Shown: positions 1 to 5,862, numbered from the stretch's first letter. The stretch: DNA of 6,772 bases from Pseudomonadota bacterium (GCA_023417665.1 JAEZFA010000241.1:1-6772); one strand, 5' to 3'. The notes: generated from the sequence alone by a model not told the origin. A program made the numbers and translations.

Positions 1-1520
1 AGGATGATCCGCGCAACCCGGCCACGATCGCGGACAACGTCGGCGACAACGTCGGCGATTGCGCCGGCATGGCGGCCGATCTGTTCGAGACCTATGCGGT
101 GACGGTGGTTGCGACCATGGTGCTGGCTGCGATCTTCTTCGCAGGCTCGCCGTTGTTCGGCTCGCTCCTGATCTATCCGCTCGCGATCTGCGGCATCTGC
201 ATCATCACCTCGATCATCGGTACCTTCTTCGTGAAGCTGCCGGCGAACGAGTCGATCATGGGTGCGCTTTACCGCGGGTTCATCGCCTCGGCGGTGCTCT
301 CGATCCCGGCGCTCGCGCTGGTCACGCACTTCCTGCTCGGCTGGAACACGCCGATCACGGCACAGGGTATCACCTTCACTGGCACCTCGCTGTTCTGGTG
401 CGGTGTTGCGGGTCTTGTCGTCACCGGCCTGATCGTCTGGGTCACCGAGTACTACACCGGCACCGACTATCGCCCGGTGAAGTCGATTGCGCAGTCGTCG
501 GTGACCGGTCACGGCACCAACATCATCCAGGGCCTTGCGGTCTCGATGGAAGCGACGGCGCTGCCGGCGATCATCATCATCGGCGGCATCCTGGTGACGT
601 ACTGGCTCGCGGGCCTGTTCGGCATCGCGATCGCGGTGACTGCGATGCTGGCGCTTGCCGGCATGGTGGTGGCGCTCGACGCCTTCGGTCCGGTCACGGA
701 CAACGCCGGCGGCATCGCCGAAATGTCGGGGCTACCGAAGGACGTCCGCAAGGCGACCGACGCGCTCGACGCGGTGGGTAACACCACCAAGGCGATCACC
801 AAGGGGTATGCGATCGGTTCGGCGGGCCTCGGCGCGCTGGTGCTGTTCGCGGCCTATACCTCGGACCTCAACTACTTCGTCTCGAACGCCGCGCAGTTCA
901 AATACTTCGCGGGCGTGAAGGTCGATTTCTCGCTCTCGAACCCCTATGTCGTGGTCGGCCTCCTGTTCGGCGGTCTGCTGCCGTACCTGTTCGGCGCGAT
1001 GGGCATGATGGCCGTCGGCCGTGCTGCAGGTTCGATCGTCGAAGAGGTTCGCCGTCAGTTCCGCGAGAAGCCGGGCATCATGCAGGGCACCGACAAGCCG
1101 GACTACGGCAAGGCGGTCGACCTGCTTACCCGCGCGGCGATCAAGGAAATGATCATCCCGTCGCTGCTGCCGGTGCTTTCGCCGATCGTCGCCTACTTCG
1201 CGATCTACTACATCGCAGGCGGCGGCGCGGCCGGTAAGGCTGCGGGCTTCGCGGCCCTCGGCGCGATGCTGCTCGGCGTCATCGTCACGGGTCTCTTCGT
1301 CGCGATTTCCATGACCGCCGGTGGCGGTGCGTGGGACAATGCGAAGAAGTACATCGAAGACGGTCACTTCGGCGGCAAGGGCTCCGAGCCGCACAAGGCG
1401 TCCGTCACGGGCGACACGGTCGGCGATCCCTACAAGGATACGGCCGGTCCGGCAGTGAACCCGATGATCAAGATCACGAACATCGTGGCGCTGCTCTTGC
1501 TCGCGATCCTCGCGCACTAA
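1..1520 (+). CDS. hppA: Membrane-bound proton-translocating pyrophosphatase (H+-PPase), 5'-truncated, K+-independent type
   Basis: This inner-membrane enzyme hydrolyses cytoplasmic pyrophosphate and pumps protons outward. The reading frame is open from the window edge: codons run from position 3, bases 1-2 complete a preceding codon, and TAA ends at 1520. About 505 of the usual ~700 residues are present; the N-terminal helices and the DVGADLVGK substrate motif lie upstream. Visible family motifs are DDPRNPATIADNVGDNVGD at 3-59, DAFGPVTDNAGG near 678-713, and GGGAWDNAKKYIEDG near 1320-1364. About 11 hydrophobic segments are visible, fitting a 16-helix protein. The GNTTKAITKG motif has Lys at codon 789-791 and Thr at 798-800. 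In this family those residues mark potassium-independent pumps, whereas potassium-dependent ones carry Ala at the Lys position. An intrinsic terminator follows 22 bases after the stop. The family call is very secure and the ion subtype is an inference from motif. Confidence 0.97.
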   Translation, partial: DDPRNPATIADNVGDNVGDCAGMAADLFETYAVTVVATMVLAAIFFAGSPLFGSLLIYPLAICGICIITSIIGTFFVKLPANESIMGALYRGFIASAVLSIPALALVTHFLLGWNTPITAQGITFTGTSLFWCGVAGLVVTGLIVWVTEYYTGTDYRPVKSIAQSSVTGHGTNIIQGLAVSMEATALPAIIIIGGILVTYWLAGLFGIAIAVTAMLALAGMVVALDAFGPVTDNAGGIAEMSGLPKDVRKATDALDAVGNTTKAITKGYAIGSAGLGALVLFAAYTSDLNYFVSNAAQFKYFAGVKVDFSLSNPYVVVGLLFGGLLPYLFGAMGMMAVGRAAGSIVEEVRRQFREKPGIMQGTDKPDYGKAVDLLTRAAIKEMIIPSLLPVLSPIVAYFAIYYIAGGGAAGKAAGFAALGAMLLGVIVTGLFVAISMTAGGGAWDNAKKYIEDGHFGGKGSEPHKASVTGDTVGDPYKDTAGPAVNPMIKITNIVALLLLAILAH

Positions 1521-1541
1521 GCTTCGCGCGATACAGAACGA

Positions 1542-1575
1542 AAAAGCCCGCGGGGAGCGATCTCCGCGGGCTTTT
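1542..1575. terminator. Bidirectional intrinsic terminator between hppA and bamE
   Basis: A 15-bp stem (1542-1556 paired with 1561-1575, with one G-U pair) closes a GCGA loop of the GNRA class. The GC-rich core is flanked by an A-run on the left (1541-1545) and TTTTCCTTT on the right (1572-1580). The transcript therefore ends in a U-rich stretch whichever strand is read. It sits between two convergent genes, so it should serve both hppA (+) and the lipoprotein gene (-). Confidence 0.9.
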
Positions 1576-1600
1576 CCTTTGTCTCGTACCGGCTAGCGCG

Positions 1601-2098
1601 CTAGTTGCTGGCGCCGAACGGATTGATGTTGCCGACATTCTTCAGGATGTTGCCGACCAGCGAGATATCGGCGCCGCCGGCCATCGTCGTGCGGCTGATG
1701 AAGTCGAAGATCTTGCCGTCCTGCAGGCCGTAATTCGCGATGCGCGTCACGCGGCGGTCGGGGCTGAAATAGACCACGAGCACGCGCTGATCGATGACCT
1801 CCGGTCGGAGAAACGCGGTCTGCTGGGTTTTCTGCGAGATGTAATAGAATGCCTCGCCCGAAACCGTGGCGACGGTGGAGGGGGTGCCGAGCACCAGGAG
1901 CACCTGCTCCTGGCTTGCGCCGATCGGAACCTGCTGGAGCGCGTTCTCGTCCAGCACATAGCCGCGGTTATAGGTTGTCGTGATACCGCTGATGGGCACA
2001 TTGGCGCCGCTGCAGGCGGCAAGCATCACGCAGGACAAGAGGACCGCGGCCGTCGCGGCGCGATGATAGATTCTGGTCTGCGGCAGCCGTACAAGCAT
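1601..2098 (-). CDS. bamE: BamE (SmpA/OmlA family) outer-membrane assembly lipoprotein
   Basis: A 165-residue lipoprotein. BamE proteins are periplasm-facing accessory subunits of the BAM complex, which folds beta-barrel proteins into the outer membrane. The N-terminus has basic residues, a hydrophobic stretch (about residues 14-28) and a lipobox LAAC with the lipidated cysteine at residue 29. Ser at +2 is compatible with outer-membrane sorting. The SmpA/OmlA core follows: VPIGASQEQVLLVLGTPS (about 57-74), FYYIS (about 84-88) and DQRVLVVYFSPDRRV in the second half, then YGLQDGK. It is longer than E. coli BamE (113 residues), mainly through a C-terminal tail after about residue 130, seen commonly in alphaproteobacteria as far as I recall. 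ATG at 2098 is the only start that gives a complete signal peptide, but no strong Shine-Dalgarno precedes it. It is transcribed alone, convergent with hppA and divergent from the chaperone gene. Confidence 0.88.
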   Translation of the reverse strand: MLVRLPQTRIYHRAATAAVLLSCVMLAACSGANVPISGITTTYNRGYVLDENALQQVPIGASQEQVLLVLGTPSTVATVSGEAFYYISQKTQQTAFLRPEVIDQRVLVVYFSPDRRVTRIANYGLQDGKIFDFISRTTMAGGADISLVGNILKNVGNINPFGASN

Positions 2099-2176
2099 TA
2101 TGGTTAATTGCCGGATTGACTTGTCATGGCCCCGCGACTACCCCGCGCGGCTACGAAACGCAAATGAGCCCGGCCG
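2099..2176. promoter_or_regulatory. Divergent intergenic region with weak promoter candidates
   Basis: These 78 bp separate the lipoprotein gene (-) from the bc1 chaperone gene (+), so they should hold both promoters. On the + strand, ATTGAC (2115-2120) and CTACCC (2138-2143) are 17 bp apart. This fits the alphaproteobacterial housekeeping pattern at -35 but only loosely at -10. On the - strand, TTGCGT (complement of 2158-2163) and TAGTCG (complement of 2135-2140) are also 17 bp apart and are weaker. The need for promoters is firm; these exact boxes are tentative. Confidence 0.35.
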
Positions 2177-2722
2177 ATGTTCCTGTTCAAGAAGCGCGAC
2201 AGCGCGCGTAAAAAGACCATTGAACGGCTCTATGGCGCGATCGTGGCGCAGGCCCGGACGCCGGCTTTCTACCTCCATTTCGGCGTCCCCGACACGGTGG
2301 AAGGGCGCTTCGACCTCCTCGTGCTGCATCTGCATCTGGTGAATGCGCGGCTCGCGGAAGCGGGCGACGCAGGCGTCACGCTCGGGCAGGAGATGCTCGA
2401 TCATTTCTTCGAAGACATGGATGGCAGCCTGCGCGAGATCGGCATCGGGGACCTTTCGGTACCGAAGAAGATGCGGACGCTTGCCGAGGCCTATCTCGGG
2501 CGCTCGGCGTCCTACGGCGCTGCAATCGAAAGCGGCGACGATGCCGCACTCGCCGGTGCCATTGCGCGCAATATCGTCGGCCGTGCCGATGCACCGGAGG
2601 CTGCTGCATTGGCTGCTTATGCGCGTGAAGCCGCTGCAATGCTGGCGCGGCAGGATGCCGATGCGCTGCTCTCCGCCGAAATCCTCTTTCCAGCCATCGC
2701 AAAGGCCGCTCATGCAGGATGA
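2177..2722 (+). CDS. Ubiquinol-cytochrome c chaperone (CBP3 family), cytochrome bc1 assembly
   Basis: A 181-residue protein of the ubiquinol-cytochrome c chaperone family, the bacterial relatives of mitochondrial Cbp3/UQCC1, which helps assemble cytochrome b into respiratory complex III. Family hallmarks are YGAIVAQAR (19-27), GVPDTVEGRFDLLVLHLHLV (36-55), FFEDMDGSLREIGIGDLSVP (77-96) and KKMRTLAEAYLGR (97-109). The C-terminal third is Ala-rich and helical. No signal peptide or membrane helix is visible, so it probably acts at the cytoplasmic face of the inner membrane. ATG at 2177 is the first in-frame start after the divergent promoter region; an ATG at 2164 is in another frame. The last 11 bases overlap the next gene, implying co-transcription and translational coupling. 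A bc1 complex in the host is implied, but its structural genes are not in this window. Confidence 0.88.
   Translation: MFLFKKRDSARKKTIERLYGAIVAQARTPAFYLHFGVPDTVEGRFDLLVLHLHLVNARLAEAGDAGVTLGQEMLDHFFEDMDGSLREIGIGDLSVPKKMRTLAEAYLGRSASYGAAIESGDDAALAGAIARNIVGRADAPEAAALAAYAREAAAMLARQDADALLSAEILFPAIAKAAHAG
2701..2705 (+). promoter_or_regulatory. Candidate ribosome binding site for the YceD-family gene
   Basis: AAAGG lies 6 bases upstream of ATG 2712, inside the end of the chaperone gene. It supports 2712 rather than any of the earlier in-frame starts buried in the chaperone coding sequence. Confidence 0.45.
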
Positions 2723-3251
2723 TCTGCCCTGGTCCTATCCGATCGAGCTCGCCGCCGTGCCGCAGGAAGGCGCGAAGTTCGAACTCGTCCCCGATGCCGA
2801 AACGCGTCGGCGCCTTGCCGAAGTTGCGAACGTGATCTCGATTCCGGCGCTCGCCGTTTCGCTCGAAGTGCGGCCGGTAGGCGCCAAGGGCGCCGACGTG
2901 GAGGGGGCGCTCAAGGGGCTCGTCCGGCAGACCTGCGTCGTCAGCCTCGAGGAGTTCGACAACGAGATCGCCGAAACTATTTCCGTCGATTATGCGGTCG
3001 ACCCCGAGGGCAGCGCCGGTTCGGAGGACGACGAGGAAGTGATCGAGGACATTCCGGACCCGATCATCGACGGCAAAATCGATCTCGGCGCGCTCGCAAC
3101 CGAGTTTATGATCCTTGCAATCGATCCCTATCCACGGAAGCCGGGCGTTACTTTCGCGCCGCCCGCCGGAACCGAGCCCGTGCCCGAACCCCGCAGAAGT
3201 CCATTCGAACAGCTATCGGGCCTGAAAGGCCGGCTCAAGAAAGACAATTAA
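2712..3251 (+). CDS. yceD: YceD/DUF177 family protein
   Basis: A 179-residue protein of the YceD/DUF177 family, linked in bacteria and plastids to 23S rRNA accumulation or processing; the biochemical activity is not settled. Visible features are an N-terminal LPWSYPI, a central GALKGLVRQTCVVSLEEF (65-82) with a single Cys at 75, an acidic patch (104-113, SEDDEEVIED), the conserved DPIIDGKIDLGALATEFMIL (116-135) and AIDPYPRKPGV (136-146), and a basic tail ending LKGRLKKDN. The frame is open upstream to 2343, but that part only shadows the chaperone gene. The conserved N-terminus and the AAAGG site fix the start at 2712, an 11-base overlap with the upstream gene. In E. coli yceD is followed by rpmF (ribosomal protein L32) and then plsX. 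Here no rpmF intervenes. Confidence 0.85.
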   Translation: MQDDLPWSYPIELAAVPQEGAKFELVPDAETRRRLAEVANVISIPALAVSLEVRPVGAKGADVEGALKGLVRQTCVVSLEEFDNEIAETISVDYAVDPEGSAGSEDDEEVIEDIPDPIIDGKIDLGALATEFMILAIDPYPRKPGVTFAPPAGTEPVPEPRRSPFEQLSGLKGRLKKDN

Positions 3252-3261
3252 ACAATTGATT
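3249..3261 (-). promoter_or_regulatory. Candidate IHF binding site upstream of plsX
   Basis: On the minus strand this reads AATCAA-TTGT-TTA. It matches all nine fixed positions of the classical IHF consensus WATCAANNNNTTR. The A+T-rich tract that often flanks the 5' side of good IHF sites is also present (3262-3271). The site begins in the yceD stop codon. It lies immediately upstream of the extended -10 element at 3263-3271, where bound IHF would probably interfere with RNA polymerase. ihfA lies downstream in the same gene run, so autoregulation is plausible. Binding is inferred from the match only. Confidence 0.5.
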
Positions 3262-3262
3262 T

Positions 3263-3271
3263 TGTTATATT
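3263..3271 (+). promoter_or_regulatory. Candidate extended -10 promoter for plsX-fabH
   Basis: TGTTATATT fits TGnTATAAT with one mismatch in the hexamer. The -35 match is poor: AAGACA (3241-3246) at a 19-bp spacer is the best I find, which fits dependence on the extended -10. Transcription would start near 3278, at the base of the leader hairpin. A rival candidate is TTGAAC (3285-3290), 16 bp, TATTGT (3307-3312). Confidence 0.42.
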
Positions 3272-3273
3272 CT

Positions 3274-3302
3274 TTCGGCTGCGGTTGAACCGCGAAGCCG
3301 AA
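3274..3302 (+). other. Stem-loop in the plsX leader
   Basis: TTCGGCTGCGGT (3274-3285) pairs with ACCGC (3289-3293) and AGCCGAA (3296-3302). This gives 12 bp around a TGA loop, with a two-base GA bulge. A second small hairpin (CCCGC 3317-3321 with GCGGG 3326-3330) follows. No U-run follows either, so neither is a classical intrinsic terminator. They could stabilise the mRNA, attenuate transcription or mark the 3' end of the yceD message. Confidence 0.5.
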
Positions 3303-3387
3303 CCGCTATTGTCGCGCCCGCCGGAGCGGGGCCGGCCAGATTCCCTTTAAAAAGTCCGGCTGAGCCCGACAGCACGCTGCGAATTCA

Positions 3388-4440
3388 ATGTCCAGAACCG
3401 TCCGCATCGCGATCGACGTCATGGGAGGGGACAATGGTCCCGCGATCACGGTGCCCGGTGCCGAGATTGCAGCCTTGCGCCGCCCGGACACCGAATACCT
3501 TCTGTTCGGCGACGAGAAGCAGATCGCGCCGGTGCTGGAAAAGCAGAACCGGATAAAAGCGGCCAAAGTCGTTCACACCGATGTTGCCGTCCGCATGGAC
3601 GACAAGCCGAGCCAGGCCTTGCGCAAGGGCCGCAAGGTTTCCTCGATGTGGCTTGCGATCGACGCGGTGAAGAAAGGCGAGGCGGACGTCGCGATTTCCG
3701 CGGGCAATACCGGCGCGCTGATGGCGATGAGCCTGTTCTGCCTGAAGCCGCTCGAGGGCATCGACCGTCCCGCGATTGCCGCGATCTGGCCGACCATCCG
3801 CGGCGAAAGCATCGTGCTCGACGTGGGTGCTTCCATCGGGGCCGACGCCAAGCAGCTCGTGGACAATGCCGTGATGGGTGCGGCCATGGCGCGCGTGCTG
3901 TTTGATCTCGAGCGGCCTTCGGTCGGTCTTCTGAACGTCGGCGTCGAGGAAATGAAGGGCGTCGAAGCGGTGCGCGAGGCCGGACAGATCATCCGCGAAC
4001 TCAATCCGCCCGGTTTCGACTATCGCGGCTTCGTGGAAGGCGACGATATTTCCAAGGGCTCGGTCGATGTCATCGTCACCGAAGGCTTCTCCGGCAATAT
4101 TGCGCTGAAGACCGCGGAGGGAACCGCGCGGCAGATCGGCGAATATCTGCGTTCGGCAATGAGCCGGACGCTGAGCGCGAAGCTCGGCTATCTGCTTGCG
4201 CGCGGTGCGTTCCGGGTGCTGCGCGAGAAGATGGATCCGCGACGGATGAACGGCGGCCTGTTCCTCGGGCTCAACGGGCTCGTGGTAAAAAGTCATGGCG
4301 GAACCGACGCGGAAGGCTTCGCGTCCGCGATCGAAATCGGCTACGACGTGGTCAGGCATAATCTCATCAAAGGAATAGCCGACGGCCTGCAGCGCCAAGT
4401 GCCTGCGGTGGCAGAATCGGCTGAGGAAATGCAGCAGTGA
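3388..4440 (+). CDS. plsX: Phosphate acyltransferase PlsX
   Basis: PlsX converts acyl-ACP and phosphate into acyl-phosphate, the acyl donor that PlsY uses to start phospholipid synthesis. It is a peripheral enzyme at the cytoplasmic membrane face. The 350 residues are the normal family length. Motifs in order: AIDVMGGDNGP (8-18, the family N-terminal signature), SAGNTGALMAMS (104-115), RPAIAAIWPT (127-136), VLDVGASIGAD (143-153), GLLNVGVEEMKG (180-191), GFVEGDDISKG (214-224), VIVTEGFSGNIALKT (228-242) and GLNGLVVKSHGGTD (294-307). ATG 3388 places the MGGD motif at the usual distance from the N-terminus. There is no strong Shine-Dalgarno (GAATTCA precedes the start). The stop overlaps the fabH start as GTGA, so the two are translationally coupled. 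A 136-bp leader with promoter, IHF-like site and hairpins precedes it. Confidence 0.97.
   Translation: MSRTVRIAIDVMGGDNGPAITVPGAEIAALRRPDTEYLLFGDEKQIAPVLEKQNRIKAAKVVHTDVAVRMDDKPSQALRKGRKVSSMWLAIDAVKKGEADVAISAGNTGALMAMSLFCLKPLEGIDRPAIAAIWPTIRGESIVLDVGASIGADAKQLVDNAVMGAAMARVLFDLERPSVGLLNVGVEEMKGVEAVREAGQIIRELNPPGFDYRGFVEGDDISKGSVDVIVTEGFSGNIALKTAEGTARQIGEYLRSAMSRTLSAKLGYLLARGAFRVLREKMDPRRMNGGLFLGLNGLVVKSHGGTDAEGFASAIEIGYDVVRHNLIKGIADGLQRQVPAVAESAEEMQQ
4423..4428 (+). promoter_or_regulatory. Ribosome binding site deciding the fabH GTG start
   Basis: GAGGAA lies 8 bases before GTG 4437, within the last codons of plsX. It supports 4437. The next in-frame GTG, at 4443, would be 14 bases away and would shorten the protein by two residues. 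Confidence 0.65.
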
Positions 4441-5414
4441 CAGTGTTTCGTTCGGTCGTGCGCGGGATCGGCTCCTATCTTCCTGCGCGGACCCTGACCA
4501 ATGCCGAACTCGCCCAGATGGTGGATACCTCCGACGAATGGATCGTGCAGCGCACGGGCATTCGCGAGCGCCACATCGCAGCGCAGGACGAAAAGACTTC
4601 CGACCTCGCGGTCGCGGCGGCGAAAGCTGCACTCGCCAATGCCGGCATGACGGCCGCCGATATCGACCTTGTAGTCGTTGCGACCTCCACGCCCGATCTC
4701 ACCTTTCCGGCGACTGCAACGACGGTGCAGGCGGAACTCGGGATTACGCGGGGCGCGGCGTTCGATCTGCAGGCGGTCTGTTCCGGCTTCGTCTATGCCA
4801 TGGCGACGACGGACCAGTATCTGCGCTCGGGGGATTTTAAATGCGCGCTGGTGATCGGTGCGGAGACGTTCTCACGCATCCTCGACTGGACTGATCGCAC
4901 TACCTGCGTGCTGTTTGGTGACGGTGCGGGGGCGGTGGTGCTGGAGCGCAGCGAGCAGCCGGGCACGCGCGAAGACCGCGGTATCCTGATCTCCAAGCTG
5001 CGTTCCGACGGCCGCCACAAGACCAAGCTCTATGTCGATGGCGGGCCGGGCTCGACCGGAACGGTCGGCCATCTTCGCATGGAAGGTAAGGAAGTATTCC
5101 GCCACGCGGTTGGCATGATCACCGATGTGATCGAGGAAGCCTATGGTGCGACCGGCTACAGCTCCGAAGACATCGACTGGTTCGTCCCGCATCAGGCCAA
5201 TCTGCGCATCATCGACGGCAGCGCCCGGAAGCTGAAAATTGCTCCAGAGAAGGTCGTTGTGACCGTCGACAAGCATGGAAACACGTCCGCGGCGTCGATT
5301 CCGCTCGCACTTTCGGCTGCGGTGAGCGACGGACGCATCAAAACGGGCGATCTTGTCCTGCTCGAAGCGATGGGCGGTGGCTTTACCTGGGGCGCTACCC
5401 TGTTGCGCTGGTAA
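4437..5414 (+). CDS. fabH: Beta-ketoacyl-ACP synthase III (FabH)
   Basis: FabH condenses an acyl-CoA primer (usually acetyl-CoA) with malonyl-ACP, the initiating step of type II fatty-acid synthesis in the cytoplasm. The 325 residues are close to the E. coli length (317). The complete catalytic triad is present: Cys115 in AVCSGF, His252 in PHQAN and Asn282 in KHGNTSAASIP. Other markers are the N-terminal GSYLPARTLTN, DTSDEWIVQRTGIRERHIA (30-48), ATSTPDLTFPATA (82-94), LFGDGAGAVVLE (159-170) and the C-terminal GGGFTWGATLLRW. The start is GTG, overlapping the plsX stop by four bases. There is no terminator-like hairpin between its stop and ihfA, so readthrough is likely. The substrate range (straight or branched primer) cannot be told from the motifs. 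Confidence 0.97.
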   Translation: MTVFRSVVRGIGSYLPARTLTNAELAQMVDTSDEWIVQRTGIRERHIAAQDEKTSDLAVAAAKAALANAGMTAADIDLVVVATSTPDLTFPATATTVQAELGITRGAAFDLQAVCSGFVYAMATTDQYLRSGDFKCALVIGAETFSRILDWTDRTTCVLFGDGAGAVVLERSEQPGTREDRGILISKLRSDGRHKTKLYVDGGPGSTGTVGHLRMEGKEVFRHAVGMITDVIEEAYGATGYSSEDIDWFVPHQANLRIIDGSARKLKIAPEKVVVTVDKHGNTSAASIPLALSAAVSDGRIKTGDLVLLEAMGGGFTWGATLLRW

Positions 5415-5445
5415 TACAGTCGGCGACAGATTTATGGCTGACCGG

Positions 5446-5474
5446 TTGACCCGGGCGGAAGTGCGAAATAACGT
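5446..5474 (+). promoter_or_regulatory. Candidate housekeeping promoter for ihfA
   Basis: TTGACC (5446-5451) and TAACGT (5469-5474) are separated by 17 bp, in the 101-bp gap between fabH and ihfA. The -35 matches 5 of 6 and the -10 matches 4 of 6 of the sigma-70 consensus, which suits alphaproteobacterial promoters. Transcription would start near 5481. This would let ihfA be expressed independently of plsX-fabH. Confidence 0.5.
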
Positions 5475-5479
5475 CGCTT

Positions 5480-5492
5480 TATCAGTACGATA
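5480..5492 (+). promoter_or_regulatory. Possible IHF-like site at the ihfA start point
   Basis: TATCAG-TACG-ATA matches 8 of 9 fixed positions of the looser consensus WATCARNNNNTTR, or 7 of 9 of WATCAANNNNTTR. It would overlap the predicted transcription start of ihfA, a position suited to autorepression. E. coli ihfA is known to be negatively autoregulated. The match is imperfect, so this is tentative. Confidence 0.3.
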
Positions 5493-5515
5493 GAAGTTGA
5501 ACCGCGGGGGCGGCC

Positions 5516-5830
5516 ATGAGCGGGAAGACCATTACGCGCGCTGACCTGAGTGAAGTCGTTTATCAAAAGGTCGGGCTGTCGCGTACGGAGTCAGCGGCAC
5601 TTGTAGAGCTGGTTCTGACAGAACTCGCGGATTCGCTGGCGCGCGGCGAAAACGTGAAACTCTCCTCCTTCGGCTCGTTCATCGTCCGCCAGAAGGGCGA
5701 GCGGGTCGGCCGGAATCCCAAGACGGGAGAGGAGGTTCCAATCGAGCCTCGCAGGGTGATGGTTTTCAAACCATCGAATATTCTTAAGCAGCGAATCAAC
5801 GGGCGGAACGGCAGCGAGAAAACGAGCTGA
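5516..5830 (+). CDS. ihfA: Integration host factor subunit alpha
   Basis: IHF-alpha pairs with IHF-beta (encoded elsewhere) to bind and sharply bend DNA in transcription control, recombination and nucleoid organisation. The 104 residues match the family length. N-terminal helices are followed by the dimer-core segment VKLSSFGSFIVRQKGER (47-63), the DNA-intercalating arm GRNPKTGEEVPI (65-76) with Pro68 at its tip, and the closing VMVFKPSNILKQRIN (81-95). The N-terminal ITRADLSEVVYQKVGLSRTE and the arm favour the alpha subunit over HU or IHF-beta. ATG 5516 is the only start, since an in-frame TGA lies at 5498-5500. GCGGGGG (5504-5510) may act as the ribosome site. In E. coli ihfA sits beside pheST. 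Here it follows fabH and precedes a MerR-type regulator. Confidence 0.95.
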   Translation: MSGKTITRADLSEVVYQKVGLSRTESAALVELVLTELADSLARGENVKLSSFGSFIVRQKGERVGRNPKTGEEVPIEPRRVMVFKPSNILKQRINGRNGSEKTS

Positions 5831-5850
5831 CCGCCTGACGCGGGCTGTCA

Positions 5851-5857
5851 GAGGCAG
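5851..5857 (+). promoter_or_regulatory. Ribosome binding site for the MerR-family gene
   Basis: GAGGCAG lies 5 bases upstream of GTG 5863 (core GAGG 8 bases upstream). It supports a GTG start, since no ATG occurs in frame between the upstream stop (5836-5838) and the start of the helix-turn-helix domain. Confidence 0.5.
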
Positions 5858-5862
5858 GTGTA

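Noticed and set aside
59..781. Open frame of 240 codons on the + strand inside hppA
   Set aside because: It is out of frame with the highly conserved pyrophosphatase and translates to His/Arg/Gly-rich sequence with no family features.
732..1517. Open frame of 261 codons on the minus strand opposite hppA
   Set aside because: Antisense shadow of a strongly conserved gene, with no ribosome site or domain.
1331..2107. Open frame of 258 codons on the + strand across the hppA end, the terminator and bamE
   Set aside because: It runs through a strong terminator and antisense to a lipoprotein gene with a good lipobox and family motifs. No coherent protein features are seen.
2343..2711. Upstream in-frame extension of the YceD-family gene
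   Set aside because: These residues are Arg/Ser-rich and only shadow the chaperone gene in another frame. The conserved YceD N-terminus begins at 2712 with a ribosome site before it.
3331..3360. GCCGG...CCGGC inverted repeat before plsX
   Set aside because: Only five base pairs with a 20-base loop, common by chance in this base composition.
3385..4632. Long open frame (415 codons) on the minus strand opposite plsX and the start of fabH
   Set aside because: It mirrors the codon structure of plsX, which has every family motif. Its translation is Arg/His-rich with no recognisable domain, typical of antisense shadows in GC-rich DNA.
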